A DNA stretch of 64,000 nt from Diospyros lotus (lineage: Eukaryota; Streptophyta; Magnoliopsida; Ericales; Ebenaceae): the NCBI RefSeq assembly GCF_014633365.1, contig NC_068344.1:10493669-10557668 (forward strand), in the 5' to 3' direction. Below, in pieces: positions 1-11,800 of this stretch. The number at the start of each line of letters is the position of its first letter. Position 1 is the stretch's first letter. A program made the position numbers and the translations under genes. The notes beneath the pieces are model-generated. The model did no database searches, was not told the DNA's origin, and was given only the letters and a program-made list of their open reading frames with translations.

Positions 1-1369
1 TTAGTGATAAAATGATTTTTAATGAATTTTTCAAGAAATAGAAAGTGTATATCTTGGAGGTGGTAAAATAGCAAAATCCTAAATTTCTACTAAAACCCAA
101 ATTCTACTTTCTTATTCTTATGGATTTTGATTTTTTAGATATTTTTATTGAATCCAAATATGAGTACTTTCTTATTTACATTTATGTATTAAAGTAAATA
201 GAAGGTAAAATATAAAATAAACAAAATGAGGACAATTACTTATGTAAATATGTTGTAATGTTTTGTATCAATCAAGTGTGCTTTTACATGTTATCAGTTA
301 AGTTTTCAATTTTTCATAATGGATAGTCGACTATGTGGTTCTGTGCTGTCGACTATGCCCTAGGATAGTCGAGTATGCTTGAATGATCTGTCAACTATGT
401 GTGGCTTCTGTCAACTATATTTCATTTTATTGACTATTGTGTAAGGATAGTTGACTATGCTATTTATTCTGTCGATTATGTATACACATGATATTCAAAA
501 TTTTCTTCATATTTTTGTATCTGTCGACTATGTGAATGTGATAGTTGACTATCAGTAGATTTTGTTAGACAATAGTCGATAACACTTTCTTGTCTATCGA
601 CTATGGCTTATTTTATTTGAAAATATAGTCGACTAACCCATTTTCTTTGTCGACTATTTGTTTCTCAGAAGCTTGTAACGGCTAATTTTTCAATCTTCAA
701 CAGCTAGTTTCTCATTCTCCAACGGCTCAATAATGCCTAGTTTTGGGCAAGACTCTTGGGATGCATATATATACATATCAAGGAGATCAAGAGAAGGCTA
801 ATGGACGGGAACGAATTTAATTGAGCTTATATTTTATACTCGTTTCTATTTACATTCACTGTGCTTCTATTTTCTCTCTTCAAGGCTGTGATCTTAATTT
901 GTATACATTCATTTAAGCCTTGTATCATTTTTGAGAGACATTATAACTAAGAGACTCATCTCTTAGATTCTCTCCAATTCTATATTTCTTATATTTCCTA
1001 TCTTGTGTAGCTAGAGGGCCCATTTGAGTGGGAGGTTGTAATTCCTAGTCTCGGACTAGAGGACCTACTTGGTTTAAGTAGGGGGTTTTAGTGGATGGTT
1101 TGAAAAATCCTTAGTGAGGAGTTAAGGTAGTGGATTAGGCTTAGGTTAAGCCGAACCACTATAAATCCTTTGTGTTCTTCTCTTGTGCTCGTGTTATTTA
1201 GTTTGTTTATCATTGCTAGCTTTTCCATCAAAAGGCTTTCAAGTTTCTATCAATCTTTCAATATATTCTTATTTGTTTTGAAAAAGATTTCAAGATTTTC
1301 TATCAAGTTTTTAAAAATACCCAATTTACCCCCCTCTTAGTGTGTGGCATAGCACATCTCAATCTAACA
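1..1369 (+). mobile_element. 3' part of a copia-type LTR (5' end outside the window)
   Basis: The stretch has LTR architecture. A palindromic-word array (323-657) and AACGGCTA-type motifs precede a TATATATACATA box near 768. A late segment carries AACCACTATAAATCC near 1160, and the end reads CAATTTACCCCCCTCTTAG to CTAACA at 1369. No primer-binding site follows, so this is a 3' LTR or solo LTR. The last ~50 bp are the inverted counterpart of the LTR start at 63812. No coding sequence is present. Confidence 0.6.
323..657. repeat. Array of ~14 dispersed ATAGTCGACTAT-type palindromic words
   Basis: Copies or near-copies of the perfect palindrome ATAGTCGACTAT, or its right half GTCGACTAT, occur at 323, 348, 365, 390, 410, 430, 447, 471, 523, 541, 572, 595, 625 and 649. 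The intervening sequences are unrelated and irregular (about 12-40 bp). Only the word repeats, so this is not an ordinary tandem repeat. It lies inside an LTR. Confidence 0.8.
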
Positions 1370-1730
1370 CTATCCAATGTGTAAAGTGGACATGGTAGAT
1401 TTAATGCATGCTCATGAGTCGTATAGGTACTACATGTTCGGTGATGTGATCACTGGTAACAAAGACCTAGGGTATGGTTTTTGCAGAAGGAGTTAGACAT
1501 GTGGAAGCGACTGAAGGACTAGGATGAGACCGAGCAGTTTCACCCGAGGCATACCCGTGTGGGGTCGACGCTTGGTGTAGGAATAAGCCTACTATGTGAC
1601 CAGGTTGATGGTAATAGCTTGTGTGCTGACTGACAGTAAGTATAATGCCTAGTAAGGACAAATTTAATGGTCGTAAGCCGATAGCCAGATGTATCTGAAG
1701 AATGAAATACGAGAAGTAGTGGACTCTAAG
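1370..1730. other. Intergenic, unassigned
   Basis: No gene or recognisable element is seen. A short reading frame on the - strand (1467-1781) has no family features and runs into the satellite. Confidence 0.5.
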
Positions 1731-1734
1731 GGAG

Positions 1735-2275
1735 TAAGAGAAAATGTATTCCCTAGGGGATTCTTTAGGATCCTTCCCCAAAAGGATTCTTTAGGATGCC
1801 TTGCAGAAAGGAAATGTCTTCCCTAAAGGATTCTCTAGGATGCTTCCCCAAAATGATTCTTTAGGATGCCTCATCGAAAGAAAATGTCTTCCCTAAAGGA
1901 TTCTCTAGGATGTTTCCTCGAAATGATTCTTTAGGATGCTTACTCTAAAGGATTCTTTAGGATGTCTCCCCAAAAGAAAATGTCTTCCTTAAAAGATTCT
2001 CTACGATCATTCCTTGAAATGATTCTTTAGGATGCCTCCTCGAAAGAAGATGTCTTCCCTAAAGGATTATCTAAGATCCTTCCCCGAAATGATTCTTTAG
2101 GATGCCTCCCCAAAAGAAAATGTCTTCCGTAAAGGATTCTCTAAGATACTTCCCCGAAAGAATTCTTTAGGATGCCTCCCCGAAAGAAAATGTCTTCCAT
2201 AAAAGATTCTCTAGGATATTTCGCCTAAAGGATTCTTTAGGATGCCTCCCTGAAAGAAAATGTGTCATTAGAAAA
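1735..2275. repeat. 70-bp satellite array, about 7.5 copies
   Basis: The landmark GAAAATGTCTTCC recurs at about 1741, 1811, 1881, 1977, 2047, 2117, 2187 and 2257. The spacing is 70 bp except one 96-bp unit. Each unit holds two diverged sub-units with the core GGATTCTYTAGGATG, so the array probably arose by duplication of a ~35-bp half-unit. Confidence 0.88.
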
Positions 2276-2960
2276 CGTGTCAAAAGTTCACTCTTCTCTT
2301 TTTACAGTGCTATTTATAGGAAATAGTGCCATATTTTCCCTCGAACCATTTTACCCCCCAAACCATGAATATTTACATTATAAGGCTTATTAATTATTTT
2401 CTTACTATTTATTGATGATTAATTCTTGAAAAAAATGCTCTCACTTGAAATTATTTATTAGAAACACGCCTACTTGTATTTATTAATTAAAAACAGCCCC
2501 AGGTGGATGTTCTTTAAAAAATCTATGGCACAACAGTCACAAATTGTTAACACTTAAGAATTAGACTTTGATAGAGAATTTAAAGGCTTATTCATATGAT
2601 TAATTAGAAAGATATGAATGAAGATATGATCTTAAAGTATGAAAATATATTTTATTATATTTGCAAGAATTATATCATTAGACAATTGCTAGATGTCATC
2701 TAAATCTAGTATTAGGCATTAAGACTAGCAAAGACTGTTTGTGGCCCTAGCCATGTTGTGCCCGCTTGCACCATGCATAGCCATGCATGGCCCTGTGAGT
2801 GCCCCAATGTGCTAGCGATGCCTCTGCCTTGCCCGCTTGTGCGCTAACCTCGGTTATGTCATGCCATGCATGGCCCTAGTGAGCCATACATAGCCATGCC
2901 GCCCCATGCGCGGCCCCAATGTGCTTCACGCGGCCCTCGCCACGCCCATGCAGCTTCTTG
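2276..2960. other. AT-rich spacer then GC-rich CATGC/GGCCC low-complexity block
   Basis: 2276-2700 is AT-rich without genes. 2735-2960 is rich in CCATGCATGGCCC-like words, with two loosely similar sub-blocks. No reading frame of interest is seen. Confidence 0.5.
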
Positions 2961-3515
2961 CCACTCCTCGCTTCATGTCACAAGTAATTCATTTATAGAT
3001 ATCCACAGATGACCTTTTTGGGTAGCCACACACATATTTGGTCAACCCTTTACATGTCAAGGCCTGGGCCTCACCCATAACCTCCCAACCCCAAGTCACT
3101 CTATGGCTTCGAAAGCTTTTCGGATCCACCTGGAGTATACTCATCGGGTAACTTTCACCCCGAGGGTACCTCCAGGCCCTTCGACCTCATCGGGATTCTA
3201 TTTACCCAGACACTCACATTGGACACATCATACATACATACATCTACACATCATTTTCCAGATATCAGTATCTAACTTAGGCATCAGGCCCATGTGGGGA
3301 AGACCCCTACGTGTCCCATGATTGCCCTCTGTTTTGCAGACCCTATAGCTCTTGTGAGCCTCCGCCTCTCAGCTCCCCCCGCCAACGGGTCGAGCCCCCC
3401 ACTGTTCGTTTCTTCCAATGGTACTTGGCCTTTGGCTTCTCGCTTAGACTCTGCTTTGGCTGATCCCAAGACAAACAAATGTTAATTGTTGTAGTCTAAC
3501 AACAACACTTACCAT
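2961..3515 (+). repeat. Decayed LTR-like fragment
   Basis: The end of the stretch (ATTGTTGTAGTCTAACAACA followed by CACTTACCA) closely matches 55742-55770, which suggests two ends of the same old LTR family. No TSD or full boundary is visible. Short frames here look like chance. Confidence 0.35.
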
Positions 3516-3687
3516 ATATCTTATTAAGATGGACTTGACATATCCTTAAGCAGTATGCTAAAGTGGGATAAAATAAATTCCTCATATATTAAAACTATCA
3601 AAAAATCCTTAACAAAAACATATGAAGATATTAAAGTTTTTACATAAAACAATCATTATCAAAACATTCAAAACATGAAACTCAACA

Positions 3688-4025
3688 GTATATATGGATG
3701 ACATTATGGTGTCCGAGAATGATTAGTAGGAAAGGCAAAATCTAAGACAACACTCAAGGAAGGAATTTGAAATTAGGGAACTCGGACACCTTAAGTACTT
3801 CCTAGGAATAGAGGTAGCACGATCCAAGACAGAGATTTTTGTATCTTAACAAAAGTACATCATTGATCTCCTGAGGGATATAGGAAAGTTGGCATGCAAG
3901 CCAGCCAACTCGCCTATATATTCAAATCACAAACTCGAGGAAGCTGAATGTGACACAACCATAGATAGAGAAATGTATCATAGATTAATTGGTTGGTTGA
4001 TTTGTCTATTTATCTCAACCATAGA
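3688..4025 (+). pseudogene. Copia reverse transcriptase fragment
   Basis: Conceptual translation shows YMDDIM, then [24 protein letters not shown] and a degenerate YHRLIGWLICL. This is the copia RT catalytic box through the thumb. Several stops break it and no LTRs flank it. Confidence 0.8.
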
Positions 4026-4099
4026 TAAAAAAAATTCATAATTAAATTTGTTTTTCTGATTTTTATTTAAAAATACTTAAGTATACTCGTTATATGTGC

Positions 4100-5055
4100 C
4101 TGTTGTAGCCCTTCCTTTGAGGGTAGTTCTCATAGAGAAGGTAGTATTTTTGGGAGAAACAATTCTCTTGGAAGGTCCTTCCAAAGGGCTTCGCAATATC
4201 TTTCCAAGGATAAGCTTCCTGAAATTGAATCTTGTAGAATAACAATCGTTCCGATCGAGCCTATCTCCTGAAATAAGCTTAGGGAAACTTGTCTCTCAAA
4301 CATTTTTACCCCACATTGTCCCGCATAACGTGGCTCGCTTGCTTCAGGCTCTTCTTCCTCTAGGGGACCTTTTTTTCGAGGGGATTTCTCATGAAGACCC
4401 TATTCCAAGTTTAACCTCAGGACAACACCACATGTGTTAGAAGCGCTTCGCATTCTTACGCGTGTGTGTCACGTGTCTCAATCACCAAACAATGCTTATA
4501 AATAGGCCATGACCCTTTATATTCAGGGATCCTTTTGAGGACTTTTGGCCTCCCTAACTCCTAGTTGACTTTCTCTTTTCTCGATTCTTTTCCAGACTCT
4601 CTAGATACTATATCTCTACTTTGGGTGATCTCTCGCATCCCATACATCTAACAACATTGTTTCTACTGGAGGAACCTTTTCTCCTGGATACTTTACACAA
4701 CATTACATTGCACTTTGCATATTGAACTTCACTATGACACTATTTGACTTAAGCATCGGATGGTTCACACAAGAAAAATCCTCACGTATTTTCTAACTTG
4801 TTCTTTCCTTGTAGATCATTCTTAGTGCATCTTTTTCCAAATAGCGGAGATCCTTTTAATTGACCATTACCACTCATTTTTGGCTAATTCGAATTCTCTC
4901 GATCAACGAATTGAGCTTGTCTCAGACAACTGCTGACTTTTCCTTATATAAGGTCCTCAAGCATAATTGATCTTGTTTTCTACCAAGTTTTGTTGACTTT
5001 TTGTTGAGACTCATTTGAAATAAACAAATTTTAATTATTGTATCCAACTAACAAA
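4100..5055 (+). repeat. Gypsy-type LTR-like remnant
   Basis: Features are a TATA-like GCTTATAAATAGGCC at about 4495, the motif TTAAGCATCGGATGG near 4748 (shared with 55587-55601), and an end AATTATTGTATCCAACTAACA near 5050. These fit an old gypsy LTR. No terminal repeat pair or TSD could be fixed. 5056-5230 resembles another dispersed repeat beginning GTGGTGGAGCCA. Confidence 0.4.
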
Positions 5056-5339
5056 AGTGCTAGTGGTGGAGCCACATGTTGGCCAGCTAGGGCCTTGGCC
5101 CCAGCTGATTTTTTTATTTTTTTATATATATTAGTATGAATAATTATAATTTTTATAATTTGACCAGAGCTAAAATTAGCTCTTGGGCTGGACTAAAATT
5201 TTTCTTTAGTTCCGACATTGAAAAGTGCCATTACACCGTGATTAAAATTTTATTACCCCAATTAACAATTTTGAATATTAAGATATAAAATTATTATTGA
5301 TAGATGTGACAAATGTTAACATCTGGTGTATCCATGTAT

Positions 5340-5433
5340 TTTCTCTTAATTTTACACGCAGTTTGTTGGAGCTGACAACAAACCCTAAGCTGGAGCAACC
5401 ACGGCTTCAGTTTAAGAAAACCCTAATTCCGAT

Positions 5434-5464
<31 letters not shown>

Positions 5465-5549
5465 CAAAAACGATGACACCAATGGCTTTGCAGTCTACAG
5501 TTTCTCTCTAAACATACACAATTGTATACAGATTGCTCTCTCCAGAGTT
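5340..5549 (+). promoter_or_regulatory. Promoter-proximal region/5'UTR of the ICU11-like gene with two teloboxes and a CT (GA) tract
   Basis: Two perfect AAACCCTAA teloboxes lie at 5380-5388 and 5418-5426, and a 24-bp (TC)n tract at 5441-5464, just ahead of the ATG at 5550. Teloboxes are common near starts of plant housekeeping genes. In Arabidopsis, teloboxes and GA repeats also recruit Polycomb complexes. I see no clear TATA box close by, so the transcription start is not placed. Confidence 0.6.
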
Positions 5550-5846
5550 ATGTCTCTCGACGGAGCAATTGACAGGGGCACAGGCGCCGGCAACGGCACC
5601 GCAAACGGCGTCCTGTCTCCAGTGCTTCCTTCGTACTCGACGCATCGTCTGAGGCTGAATCCTAACACAGATCACAAGCCGGCCAACTATGAAGACCTGC
5701 AGGCGCAATTGGAGTTCAGCCCTTTGCTCTTTAGCTCTCTGGAGCGGTACCTCCCACCCAGCTTGCTTGAGAGACCCCGCGAAACCAAGGTCAACTACAT
5801 GCGCGAAATTCTCCTCCGCTATTCGCCCGAAGGCGAACGCACCCGA
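5550..5846 (+). CDS. ICU11/CP2-like: ICU11/CP2-like exon 1 (residues 1-99)
   Basis: This exon encodes the N-terminus, beginning [10 protein letters not shown]. It includes a Gly/Thr/Asn-rich low-complexity start, then the conserved YEDLQ and SLERYLPP segments. The ATG at 5550 is chosen because the frame aligns with the family start and nothing conserved lies upstream. The donor is CGA|GTGAGT at 5847, a strong consensus, and the phase is 0. Reading through the donor gives 24 unrelated residues before a stop. Confidence 0.93.
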
Positions 5847-8800
5847 GTGAGTGGATATGCTTTTACCTTTTATGTGTGTGTGTGTGTGGTTATAAATATT
5901 TTCGTAGAGAGAAATGTGTAATTCGATTTGGTCATTTCTGGCCTTTTGATTTTCGGTGTGTTGGTTTGCTGGGAAACTAAACAAAGGGGACGAATTTTGT
6001 GTTGGTTTGCTGGGAAACTAAACAAAGGGGACGAATTTTGAACATATTTTTAGTTCCTTAATCCAGTCGTTTAAATGGATGTAACAGAATGGGAACAGTA
6101 AGGCTAAGAAATCTATGTTAAAAACCTGCGGCCCCCTTTTATATCTTTTTTGACCGGTGATCAGATGGAGGGCTGGCCTATTCGTTTTGCCAATTTTTTC
6201 CTTTGAGCTTGATTAGTGGACGAGAATAGTAGGAAAGGAAGTATGAAATACAATATTGGCAGTGCTAGTCAGAGTGACATGTTCTCGGAAGTGAGTTTTT
6301 TTTTTTTTTTTTTTGGTAATTGCATTTTATTTGGATGGACTGTTGATGATGTTTCCTCATGGATTATTTATACTTGAATTATAGAAATGACCTCCTGTCT
6401 CTTCCTTTGAAATGCATGATGTGATGGGTATTATGTGTGGTGAGAAATGTGGTTGTTGTTACTAGTATCAAGGTTTCCTTCTAATGACAATTTGTGAGTT
6501 TTGATGCATTGAAAATTAAGATGCTGGCAATCAGCGACATGTATTTACTATGAATTAAAATTAATATAAATCTAGTTTTTGCATTATTTTTTAAATGAGA
6601 TGAGATGAGGAATTTTTGATGCATGTGTGAAAAGCTAATATATATAGAGCTAAAATAATTACTTTGTAGGAATCTAAATAGATGATAAGTGTAACGACCC
6701 ATTAAAGGGCCTAGAGTTTTTATTAAAGTTTATTTATATGTGTTTGGAATTTTTGGTTTAAGTAGAATTTTAGATTATGAGAAAATTTTGAAAAAGCATA
6801 AGAAGGGCAATTTTGAGAATTAGGAAAAAGAGGAATATGCATGTGATATGATAAAGGTATATTTGGAAAGATAAATAATGGGCCAAATACGTGAGAGATT
6901 AGGATTGTTGAAAAACAAATTAATTACGATTGAGATTAGGATTGAAAACCAATATAAGATGAGATTAGGATTTATGTTGAAAAGCGAAATTCATATGGGA
7001 TTATGATTTATGTTAGAAACCAAACCAATATGGGATTTATGTTGGAAAGCCAAAATAAGATGGAAATAGGATTTATGTTGAAAAGTCAAAGTAAGATGGG
7101 ATTAGGATTTATGTTGAAATGTCAGAGTAAGATGGGATTATGATATATGTTGCAAATCAAAGTGAGACGGGATTATGATTTATGAAAAGCCAAGGTAAGA
7201 TGAGATTATGATTTGTGTTGAGAAGTCAAAGTAGGATGGGATTATGATTTGTATTGAAAAGGTATTTATATATATATATATATATATGTTAGATGTTGTA
7301 TGATGGTAAAATGAGGATTACTACACGTATACATATTGGATAAGAATTAAGGTGTTAAGTAGAAGATTGGATTGGGAGAGGTGAATTACAATTGGAGTTG
7401 GAGAATGGACAACTATATATATATTTTACACGTAAAATAATGAGCAAGTAAGACTTTCAATTGGAGTAGGAGTCTGAATTGGACGAGGACTTAGGTGCAT
7501 ATAATTTTAAATTGTGAGGATAGTATTAAATGGGATTTAGATTATGTGGAATTTTGGATTTTAGGAAATAATAAATGGGAAGATAATTAGGAAAAAAATA
7601 AGAGGATTTGAAGATAAACCCGTGACAGAGGATACTAAGAGTTTGAAGTTTGAAATTGATTAAGGATTAGGAGTTTGAAATTGTAAAAGGATTAGGACTT
7701 ATGGGTTTCTCCTCTATATATATACCCCTAGAGCTTATATTTTTCTTCACGCCACAAAAAGAAGAAGAGAGTCCAAGAAGTTGTAACACTGTGAGAATTT
7801 CAGTAGGAGAAGTTGCGTTGCAAATTTCGAATCCAGTCAAGAATTATAAGGCAAGTTCCTTCCTCCTTTTATTTCTTTTAGAGACAAGTTCTCCTTCCTC
7901 CTTTTATTTCTTTTGGAGGTAAGTTCTTTAATATTCATTGCAAATTCTTTAATGTTCGTTGCAAGTTCTTAGTTCTTTTAGTGCAAGTTCTTTCTTCTTC
8001 CCCTATGCAAGTTCCTACTACTTTTTTTTCTTTTAGAGGTAAGTTATCTTCCTGTAATCATTTTCTTTACAGGATTCACGTATGTAAGTTCATTCCTTTC
8101 GTTGATTTTTGCAAGTTCCTACTATCTCTTTGTCTTTTAGAGGCAAGTTCTCCTTCTGTAATCCTTTTCTTTACAGGATTCATGTATGTAAGTTCCTTCA
8201 TTTCGTTGATTTATGCAAGTTCCTACTAGCTCTTTTTCTTTTAAAGGCAAGTTCTCTTCCTGTAATTCTTCTTTACAGGTTTCATGTTTAGCTTCGTTCT
8301 CAGATTTTTATCGCAGTCAATAGATATATATATATGTGTGTGTGTGTCTAGTGAGTTCTTGTTTTAATGGGTAAGTCTTGTATTTTTCCATACAATGATT
8401 TCTTCCAATACGATCTTTGAATCATTCTTGAGATTGTTTCATATCGATTGGGATTTGTTTTCCCAAGTTTCTTTCAGAATGGTGTAGCTATGGTAGGTTT
8501 GTATAAGAACAAGAATACTGATATCGTATATTTTATTTCATAAGATGGTTCAGGTATCCGGATGAAATCCCCCACATCCGGATGGTTTTGTTTGATGTTT
8601 GTGTCTGATATCCGAATGCATCTGCCAATATTCAAATATGCATATATGTGTGATATCTGAATGTCATATACAATGTCCGAATGTTTTCCCTTATATCCGA
8701 ATACAAGATAATGATATTCGAATATGTCTCATAATATGAAGTATCTCACATCCAAATGCGTGAGCCATGCATCTGAATGCTAGCATATGATATTCGAATA

Positions 8801-11800
8801 CCCTTGTAGCTAAAAGCCTCATATCCGAATACTTTATATAATATTCGAATGTGATCCTAAGTATATCCAAATGCAAGTTATTATACGAATGTAAGTCGTT
8901 ATTTGAATGCAAGGATAAATATTGAAATCCCACATCAAAATATGATAAATCTCTCATGCTTATTCCATTAATCAAGAGTCCTAATAGTTATACAATCCAA
9001 TAGTTTGATGAAGGTTATATCTTGTGCCTAGCATTGTTATGTGGTATGCATGATATTATGTGCATGCATCTTGGTATGAGCATAGAACACGATTTTATGT
9101 GGAGCACTTCATATTGTGTGCGAGCATGTCTATGTGCATTGCATTGTATGAGGTGGCTTAGTCTGCGGGGCGCAAGGCCAGATTCAGTTTCAGTTTTGCT
9201 CGCCTGGTGTCGGCTAGGGGGCTAGGGGCACAAGGCCCACAATACAATTACAGTTCAGTTTCGGTTTTAGATTATGTGCATTGATACACAGTTCAGTTTC
9301 AGTTTCAGATTGTGTGCATTGATACTTATCATATATGTGCAACTATACAGTTGATGATTAATCCCTCAGTGCAAGATCAGTTAACACTTCATGAATATCG
9401 ATATTCCTTGATTCAACTACAGTTTTATTTCATGATTATTACTTGCTGAGCTTTGTGGCTCACCTGGTATTCTTCACCATTCTAGGTCCTAGTGGGGGAG
9501 TTCCTGACGTCGGGCTTAGCAGTGTTAGGCAGTAGATTGTGTATGGGGAGCCGTTCAAAAACAAAAGATTTCTGGGAGTTGTTGTGTCTTGAGATTTTTA
9601 GAGTATTTTATATTTTCAATTGAGGGATACCCTTAATCAATAGTATCAGTTAGATGTATGTCCCTTGAGGACCAATGATTTTTGTTTAGTTATGTCAGTT
9701 TGGAGTTTGTTACAGTACGATTGAGATGTTCTCAGATAGGATGTGTTTAGATTAGTCAATTTTATTGATGATTCAAGTTTTCAGAATTATTGTTAGTTTT
9801 TATTTTATCTTTTTCCAGTAACACCTCCTCATCGGTAGTTCTAGGAGAGGGGGTGCTACAATAAGTGCATGATCTATTGAAAATAATAGTAAATTAGAGA
9901 TGACTTGGATGTGTACAAAATTGATTAGAAATGTTCCAGTTAGGAGAAGCAACAATATTCATATTCTTGGTAAGGAATATCTTGAGGTCAAAATAAACAA
10001 AAATTTAATGAAAAATATTACGATTTAATTGAAATTAGAGTCCTTGGTGGAACGATTAGAGAAAGAGGATCCATGTAGCCAATCACAATTAGTTGAAGAA
10101 AATATTTGGTTGAATTGAGTTCATAGAGGCTTTTCTATTATTCATTAGGTTGGAGAGACTTGCTCACTTTTTATGGAATTGGAGTTATTATTTATAGGAA
10201 GGAGAAACTCATCATATATATGGTGAACTGTTTGCATTTCTTGTCTATTATTTTTCTTGCCTCAATTATACAAGATGTTTTCGTTTGATTTGTTAGATTC
10301 TTTGAACATGCATATACTTAAATCTCCAGTGGTTCTTTTTCTCAATTTATACATAGATGAAACATCTAAAAGTTGCATGATCCCCAACCAAGTTGTGGTT
10401 AAGTTTTGTCGTGTACCTAGGGTTTAACCTAGGATTGGATTGGAAATTGGAAGAATGAAGGGGGGAAAATTTAGAAGAAGAATAGGGAGAATTAGAAGAA
10501 CAAAAAGTGAGGGAGAGAAAGATAGAGAGAGAGAGAGAGAATTTGGAGGAGAGAAATCAAAACTTCATTTATCAATCAAAAACATAATTTCTCATCCTCA
10601 GCTGTGGCACATATATAGCCTAACAACCTCCCACATGCACCCATGTGCAATACAACAAATAGCCTAACTGCCTATAGCTAAGGACAAGGCCTTGTAACAG
10701 AAAATACAAACGGAAATTACAATTATTATATAATGCATAAAACTCCTATTATATTTACTAATCTATCCTTGAGGATCCTTAGGGTTATGACAATTTCCCT
10801 TTCCTTGAGAGAGTTCTTGTTCCCAAGAATTTGCAGCAATTGGGCCACTGCTCTTATCCAATGCCAGCTTTCTCCATCTGTGTTATTCCTAGCTTTCTCC
10901 ATCTGTGTTATTCCTCTTTCTTTCTTTCTCCTTCTAGGCCTTTTCTTCTTTGTTCTTAGGTTTCCAAGATCAATTCCAAACATAATTTGGCCCAGAACTT
11001 CAATAGAAGCAACCTGATTGAGTTCAAACCCACTACAACCGCCTCCTACAATAGTTGTCCAATCAAGATTGGTCTCCACTTTAAGAACATAATCAACCAT
11101 TAGTTCATCTCCTAATGCATTAGACAATAACTTGGATTTGCCAATGGGAGTAAAAACCAGCACAACAACGGAAGTTTTGTTCCTTTCGGCAAAACCTTTG
11201 GCTTCTTCCACTATATCCCTTAGCTTTCCTCCAACTAGTGCTGTCTTCACCTTCTCGTTGCCTATTTTAACCCAAGTCAAGGACGGCTTAGCCTGCTTCG
11301 GAACCAAAATCCCATCGAAAGAATGCCTTTTCTCAACCTCCAGCTTCTTTCTTAATGCCGGTCCAAGTTCATCAGCCTTATGATTAGTTTCTGTAGAGCC
11401 AATATAAGATTGTTCAAGTCCTAATTGTTCAATCAGACCTTCTTCAACTGCATGTGGACCTTTACAATCTTGACCCCGCCTAGGATAGATGTTACAGGCA
11501 TTTCCATTCTCAACTTATTTAATGGATCCATGTTTTCTTCCAAATTTGATTGTTCCTTAGATTTCGATAAGTCCAAAATCTGAGGAAAGGCTCCAACACC
11601 ATCATTCGCACTGATGGATGGTCCTTCAGTTGAATTTGCCTAATCCCATGCTGTTCCATTAGCATCTCTATCTCTCTGTTTCTTCTTCAGTGCTTCCAAC
11701 GTTAGTTCATGGAGCCTGGCACTATCAACAATATGCTTGAGAGTCCTAGGTTGAAGCACCGTCACCATTGGCCTCAACTCTTCGTTCAAGCCAATTGTCA

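Larger units (their letters stand above)
6690..9860 (+). mobile_element. 3.17-kb solo LTR, gypsy Del/Tekay-like, TSD ATAAG
   Basis: The element starts TGTAACGACCC and ends GGGGGTGCTACA, with perfect flanking repeats ATAAG at 6685-6689 and 9861-9865. There is no internal coding region, PBS or second LTR. It is therefore one very long LTR left by recombination, or a non-autonomous unit. The segment CTTGCTGAGCTTTGTGGCTC near 9450 resembles 3' parts of Del/Tekay LTRs, which suggests + orientation. It contains three internal repeat arrays, listed separately. Confidence 0.88.

Noticed and set aside
323..657. A CRISPR-like array
   Set aside because: The word is short, degenerate and irregularly spaced, in a plant LTR. 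There are no cas genes.
5508..5984. A 158-codon frame on the - strand over exon 1
   Set aside because: It is the shadow of the exon 1 coding strand, with no family features.
7701..8291. Coding frames in the solo LTR
   Set aside because: They are overlapping frames produced by the 104-bp tandem repeat. No motifs are present.
10733..11383. Open frames on the + strand opposite the 10407-13753 element interior
   Set aside because: They are antisense shadows of the gag-side and C-terminal ORFs, which carry the recognisable motifs.
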